Positions 60,583-64,000 of a stretch of DNA of 64,000 bases are shown one piece after another; the stretch's first letter is position 1; each line of letters opens with the position of its first letter. Under the pieces are notes generated by a model. It saw only the letters and a list, made by a program, of their open reading frames with translations. It was not told the origin of the DNA and did no database searches. The DNA is from JBBRVW01 sp038246545 (GTDB lineage Bacteria > Actinomycetota > Actinomycetes > JACCUZ01). The position numbers and the translations under genes were made by a program. The stretch lies in assembly GCA_038246545.1 (NCBI GenBank), contig JBBRVW010000007.1, positions 60,075 to 124,074 on the forward strand, written 5' to 3'.

Positions 60583-61478
60583 GCCGCTGCTCCTTCTCTC
60601 TGGGTCTCTGCGGTGAGCTCGAGGAACATCTCCTCCAGGCCGGCGCCACCGGCGGCGCGCAGCTCGGTGACGGCCACTCCGGCCGCCAGCGCGATCTTTC
60701 CGACCAGCTCCGGGCTGGCCTCGATGCGCAGCGCGCCGTCGTCGTGCGCGGTCGGCGCGAGGCCGGCCGCCTCGAGGGCTCGCGAGAGCTCGGTCGTGCG
60801 CGCGGCCCGGACGACCGTGCCGGCGGCTCGAAGGAGCCCGTCCTTCGTGCCCTGCGCCACGATCCGGCCCTCGCCGATCACCACGATGTCGTCGGCGACG
60901 ATCTCGATCTCGTGCAGCAGGTGAGAGGACAGCAGCACGGTCCCGCCGCCGTCCGCGTAGCCGCGCAGCAGGTCGCGCATCCAGCGGATGCCGGCCGGGT
61001 CCAGCCCGTTGGCCGGCTCGTCGAGGACCAGGACGCCCGGGTCGCCGATCAGAGCGGTGGCGATACCGAGTCGCTGGCGCATCCCGAGCGAGTAGTCGCG
61101 GACCCGCCGGTGCGCCTCACGACCGGTCAGGCTGACCAGGTCGAGCATCTCGTCCACGCGGCGGCCGGGCAGGCCCATCGTCCGCTGGGCGATCGTGAGG
61201 ATCTCGCGTCCCGTCCGGCCGGCGTGCAGCGCCGAAGCCTCCAGCAGCACGCCCACCTCGAGCCCTGGGTTGGGCAGGTCGCGGAAGGCGCGCCCGGCGA
61301 TGCTCACGTGCCCGGAGGTCGCCGGGGTCAGGCCGACGATGATTCGCATGGTGGTCGACTTGCCGGCGCCGTTCGGACCGAGGAACCCGGTCACCCGGCC
61401 GGCCCGAGCCGAGAAGGTGACGTCGTCGACCGCCGTGAAGGCGCCGTACGACTTGGTGAGTGAATGGATGGTGATCAT
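60579..61478 (-). CDS. ABC transporter ATP-binding protein
   Basis: This 299-residue ATPase has Walker A GPNGAGKST (about residue 36-44), signature YSLGMRQRL (about 133), Walker B VLVLDEPANGLDP and the switch His in SSHLLHEIE. A C-terminal domain of about 80 residues follows, typical of the CcmA-like exporters paired with ABC-2 permeases. The ATG at 61476-61478 gives MITIHSLTKSYGAFTAVDD. It overlaps the permease gene by 4 bases. Confidence 0.95.
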   Translation of the reverse strand: MITIHSLTKSYGAFTAVDDVTFSARAGRVTGFLGPNGAGKSTTMRIIVGLTPATSGHVSIAGRAFRDLPNPGLEVGVLLEASALHAGRTGREILTIAQRTMGLPGRRVDEMLDLVSLTGREAHRRVRDYSLGMRQRLGIATALIGDPGVLVLDEPANGLDPAGIRWMRDLLRGYADGGGTVLLSSHLLHEIEIVADDIVVIGEGRIVAQGTKDGLLRAAGTVVRAARTTELSRALEAAGLAPTAHDDGALRIEASPELVGKIALAAGVAVTELRAAGGAGLEEMFLELTAETQREGAAA

Positions 61479-61632
61479 GGCTGCAAGCCTGGTCCCGAGG
61501 GGCGGGTGCGCACATCGGTGACAGGCCCTGAGCCGCCCCCGGTCGGACCCCGGTTCCGCCCTCAGGGCCGACCCCGGAGACACCCCGAGGGCTACCGCGC
61601 GGCGGATCGTTCGGCGGGCCGACCGGGTCGGC

Positions 61633-62277
61633 TCAGGCCCGACTGCGCCGGCCCGGGAGCCGGCCGTCGAGCAGGTGGGCGGCGGCGGCCAGCCCGAGGA
61701 AGAAGACGGCCACGCCCGCGGCGTTGAGGACCACCCGCGGCCAGCCGTTGTCGCCGACGTCGAGGAACGGGTACAGCGAGAACCCGTCGGTCAGCTGCTG
61801 CAGGGTCAGGGCGAACGCCAGCCACGCGAGCGGGAAGACGGCAGCCAGCCTCACGACGTCCCACGAGGTCGTGCGGCGGGGCCCGAAGAGCAGCCAGCCG
61901 AGCACGCACAGGACCGGTGAGGCCGTGTGGAGCAGGAAGTCGGCCGTCCTGGCCTTGCCCTCGAGGTCCTGCAGGTCCGACAGGGCGAGGTGGAACACCA
62001 CGAACGTCACGGCGATGCACAGGACGCCGTCGAGCCGGAGCACCCAGAACCACTGCGGCTTGCGGCTGACGCGGACCGCCAGCAGCGCGCTGGTGACCAT
62101 GACGATGATGTTCGACTGGATCGTGAAGTAGGCGAAGACGCTGAGCACCCTGCCCTGCTGGGTGTCGAAGAAGCCGGTCTTCAGGTCGGCGGTCGCGAGC
62201 AGCTGGGTGACGATGCCGACGAGCACCACGAGGGCGGTCGCGGCGAACCAGAGGCGGGCGACCAACGGCTTGATCAC
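61633..62277 (-). CDS. Pr6Pr family membrane protein
   Basis: This 214-residue protein has six hydrophobic helices and the Pr6Pr pattern: a beginning LVARLWFAATALVVLVGIVTQLLA, then FAYFTIQSNIIVMVTSALLAV, FHLALSDLQDLEGKARTADFLLHTASPVLCVLGWLLFGPR. The function of the family is unknown. GTG 62277 is the start. It is the last host gene before the tRNA fragment that marks the inserted element. Confidence 0.85.
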   Translation of the reverse strand: MIKPLVARLWFAATALVVLVGIVTQLLATADLKTGFFDTQQGRVLSVFAYFTIQSNIIVMVTSALLAVRVSRKPQWFWVLRLDGVLCIAVTFVVFHLALSDLQDLEGKARTADFLLHTASPVLCVLGWLLFGPRRTTSWDVVRLAAVFPLAWLAFALTLQQLTDGFSLYPFLDVGDNGWPRVVLNAAGVAVFFLGLAAAAHLLDGRLPGRRSRA

Positions 62278-62406
62278 GGCGAGAGCGTACGGCGGCCGCT
62301 GCCGAGGACCTGCACTCGAGGGTGCTGACCCGCCGAGTCCAACCTTCGGCCGCCGGAATGTCCTGTTCGGGCTGCCGAACATCTCACTCGCCGGGGAGCT
62401 CACAGA

Positions 62407-62449
62407 GGTGCCCCCGGCAGGATTCGAACCTGCGCCACCGCCTCCGGAG
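62407..62449 (-). other. 3' fragment of a tRNA-Arg(CCG) gene, likely attachment site
   Basis: Read on the minus strand these 43 bases give the anticodon loop CTCCGGA (62449-62443), the 3' anticodon stem GGCGG, a T arm GCAGG-TTCGAAT-CCTGC (62433-62417), the acceptor 3' strand CGGGGGC, discriminator A and CC. No 5' half precedes it: the bases beyond 62449 do not complete the anticodon stem. This is the duplicate of the tRNA 3' end left when an element integrates; the intact tRNA should lie at its other end, outside the window. Confidence 0.8.
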
Positions 62450-62599
62450 CGCCTTTCGGGACTTGTCGGACCCCGCTCGTACAGTCGTGATCATGCCCCT
62501 GACCTGCGGCTTTGCTGTTATCCGGTGACAACGGGTGTCGGCCAATGTCGCGCGGTCTGTGGTCAGAATGTGGTCAAGATCGCGATGAGGTGAGTGCAA

Positions 62600-63790
62600 A
62601 TGGCCAGTCTCCGCTACCGGGCCGGCGGGTGGGACCTGCGCTATCGGGAACGCTCGGGCAAGGAGCGCACCGAGCGGTTCCGCGGCGGAAGCGGCAGGCG
62701 GCCGCCGCCGTCAGCGCTGGAACGCAAGGGTGCCGTGGAGGCGCAGCTCATCCGCGGGACCTACGTCTCCCGTGACCTGCGTGAGCAGATCTTCCGGGTC
62801 TACTACGACCGGTGGGTCGCCTCGCGGCAGATCAGTGCGACCCGCAAGTACACCGACGACATGCGGGCCGCGAAGCATGTGCTGCCCTACTGGGGCACCT
62901 GGGCGATCTGCGACATCCGGCCCTCCGACATCGACGACTGGATCGCGCTGCTGTCCACGTCGATGGGCCCACACTCCGTGCGGCACTGCTACGGCCTGTT
63001 GCGCGGCCCCCTGCGTCGGGCCATCAAGGACCGGGTCATCGACAACCCCTGCATCGACATCGCCCTGCCGAAGAAGCCGGACCTCCGGAAAACCTTCGAC
63101 GACGTGCTTACCGCCGTCGAGGTCGATCGGCTGGTCGAGGCGGTCGTAGACCTCGACCCCCACTACGCGGCCTTGAGGACCAATGGTCGCTACCGCGCGT
63201 TGCTGTTCATGGGGTGCTGGCTCGGCCCGCGGTGGAACGAAGCGATCGGCCTACGTCTTTGCGACATCAACCCGCTGCGCAAGGAGCTGACCTTCGGTCG
63301 AATCGTGGTGAACCAGAACGGGAACACCACGTTCACCGAGGCGATGTCCAAGACCGACGACGCGCGCACGGTGCCCGTGCCCACCGAAGTGATGGACGCA
63401 CTGATGAATCACATCAGGACTTACCGGCCCGGTGCAGGGCGGGAAGACTTCCTGTTCGTCAGCAATAACGACGGTGGTCACATTCTGCGCAGCGGCTTCG
63501 CCCGCAACGTGCTGGCGAAGTCCGTCAAGCGGGCCGGTCTGGACGGCCGGCACGTCACCTGGCTGACCTTGAGACACACGGCCGCGTCACTGATGTTCGA
63601 CGCCGGGCTCACCCTCTTCGAGGTCCAACAACGCCTCGGGCACCGCAGCCCGACCATGACCGCCGAGGTCTACACCCACCTGATGCGTGAACGCTACGAG
63701 GAGGGCCGGCAGAAGCTGGAGTTCTACATGCGGTCGCAACGCTCACCGGACAGTCAGTCGGCAGACGAACAGCCGACAACCGCCTCCTGA
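62600..63790 (+). CDS. tyrosine recombinase/integrase
   Basis: This 396-residue integrase has an N-terminal arm-type region, a core-binding domain (about 70-165) and a catalytic domain. Conserved residues: Arg211 (LGPRWNEAIGL), Arg325 in TLRHTAAS, His348 (LGHRSPTM) and the nucleophile Tyr358 (EVYTHL). The His usually found three residues before the second Arg is Leu322 here. AGGTGA lies 6 bases before the ATG at 62600, which beats GTG 62594. It adjoins the tRNA-Arg fragment, its presumed attachment site. Confidence 0.92.
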   Translation: MASLRYRAGGWDLRYRERSGKERTERFRGGSGRRPPPSALERKGAVEAQLIRGTYVSRDLREQIFRVYYDRWVASRQISATRKYTDDMRAAKHVLPYWGTWAICDIRPSDIDDWIALLSTSMGPHSVRHCYGLLRGPLRRAIKDRVIDNPCIDIALPKKPDLRKTFDDVLTAVEVDRLVEAVVDLDPHYAALRTNGRYRALLFMGCWLGPRWNEAIGLRLCDINPLRKELTFGRIVVNQNGNTTFTEAMSKTDDARTVPVPTEVMDALMNHIRTYRPGAGREDFLFVSNNDGGHILRSGFARNVLAKSVKRAGLDGRHVTWLTLRHTAASLMFDAGLTLFEVQQRLGHRSPTMTAEVYTHLMRERYEEGRQKLEFYMRSQRSPDSQSADEQPTTAS

Positions 63791-63878
63791 CTACAAGGCG
63801 GCTTGAGGACCTCCAACGACGTCCGCAGGTGTCTGTCGGAAGACTCTGACCTTTGGTTAAGCCCGGATCCACCGTCTG

Positions 63879-64000
63879 ATGATCGATGAGGCCTCCGGGG
63901 GCGATGGCGGTGTCGTTGTCCGGTTGAGGGCGTGCTTGTGGGACCGGGCGGGCCGGTGGTCTCCACGTGCGGTTCCTGGTTGGTCCTCGCGGACGGGGTG
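63879..64000 (+). CDS. possible start of an element gene, cut by the window edge
   Basis: A frame opens at ATG 63879 (MIDEASGGDGGVVVRLRA...) and runs off the edge after 40 codons. The opening residues faintly resemble transposase or regulator N-termini, but the piece is too short to name and lacks a clear ribosome site. It may equally be non-coding. Confidence 0.25.
   Translation, partial: MIDEASGGDGGVVVRLRACLWDRAGRWSPRAVPGWSSRTG

Larger units (their letters stand above)
62407..64000. mobile_element. left end of an integrated element (runs off the window)
   Basis: The tRNA-Arg fragment lies 150 bases from a tyrosine recombinase gene, and DNA to the right of the integrase has no host-type genes. 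This is the usual structure of one end of an integrative element or prophage. Its right boundary, with the complete tRNA, and its cargo are not in the window. The size and type cannot be judged. Confidence 0.7.

Noticed and set aside
62407..62449. A complete tRNA gene
   Set aside because: Only the 3' part folds; the 5' acceptor, D arm and 5' anticodon stem are absent from the adjacent bases.

Overview
The window is very GC-rich, gene-dense chromosomal DNA from an actinomycete. The aroA - doxX - SRAP - sigR - rsrA order, the actinobacterial ribosomal protein bL37, a fused E2-E1 oxoglutarate decarboxylase (Kgd), nickel superoxide dismutase with its SodX protease, and the BsaP-type biotin helper all fit Actinomycetota. 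A Nocardioidaceae-like member is my best guess, but the genus cannot be fixed from the sequence alone. Nearly everything is ordinary vertically inherited chromosome. The right-hand 1.6 kb is the edge of an integrated element.

Region 1-6.4 kb: aroA (cut by the left edge), DoxX, SRAP, a hydrolase, the thiol-stress pair sigR-rsrA behind a consensus SigR promoter, bL37, an alcohol dehydrogenase and two uncharacterised proteins. Region 6.4-10.2 kb: a possible 20-residue peptide followed by a tandem pair of membrane HD-GYP proteins, the second one degenerate, and a DUF5317 protein. Region 10.2-20.2 kb: biotin carboxylase plus a biotinyl carrier, a solitary PilT-like ATPase, BsaP, a FlK-type thioesterase, a GlxA-type regulator, a MctP/DUF3311 monocarboxylate permease, and bioD-bioB. 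Three biotin-related functions (synthesis, helper, use) therefore lie within 10 kb.

Region 20.5-31 kb: divergent sodN and sodX, a GntR regulator facing a dimethylargininase with twin operators between them, malic enzyme, an ECF sigma factor with a membrane partner, and a PadR-DUF4097 operon. The PadR operon's promoter/operator is duplicated almost exactly in front of a 50-residue protein 6.4 kb away, which suggests a two-target PadR regulon. Region 31-45 kb: Kgd with a small DUF6104 partner, an acyl-CoA dehydrogenase, an ArsR-type regulator controlling a leaderless MFS exporter, a secreted GH88 hydrolase, an NlpC/P60 cell-wall hydrolase, and a two-component system.

Region 45-62 kb: a decayed ferric-reductase-like gene (an in-frame stop plus two shifts of frame), a DHA2 exporter, and a HrdD-like group 2 sigma factor with its own SigR-type promoter, which links it to the sigR locus at the left end. 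Next come a tightly overlapping four-gene operon (acyl-CoA dehydrogenase, PIG-L deacetylase, methyltransferase, glycosyltransferase 2) of unknown product, an M23 peptidase, a glycosyltransferase, a hemerythrin-like protein, a STAS protein with a probable frame shift, PaaN, homocysteine methyltransferase, and an ABC transporter. Region 62.4-64 kb: the 3' part of a tRNA-Arg(CCG) gene abuts a tyrosine recombinase. This marks one end of an integrated element that runs off the right edge.
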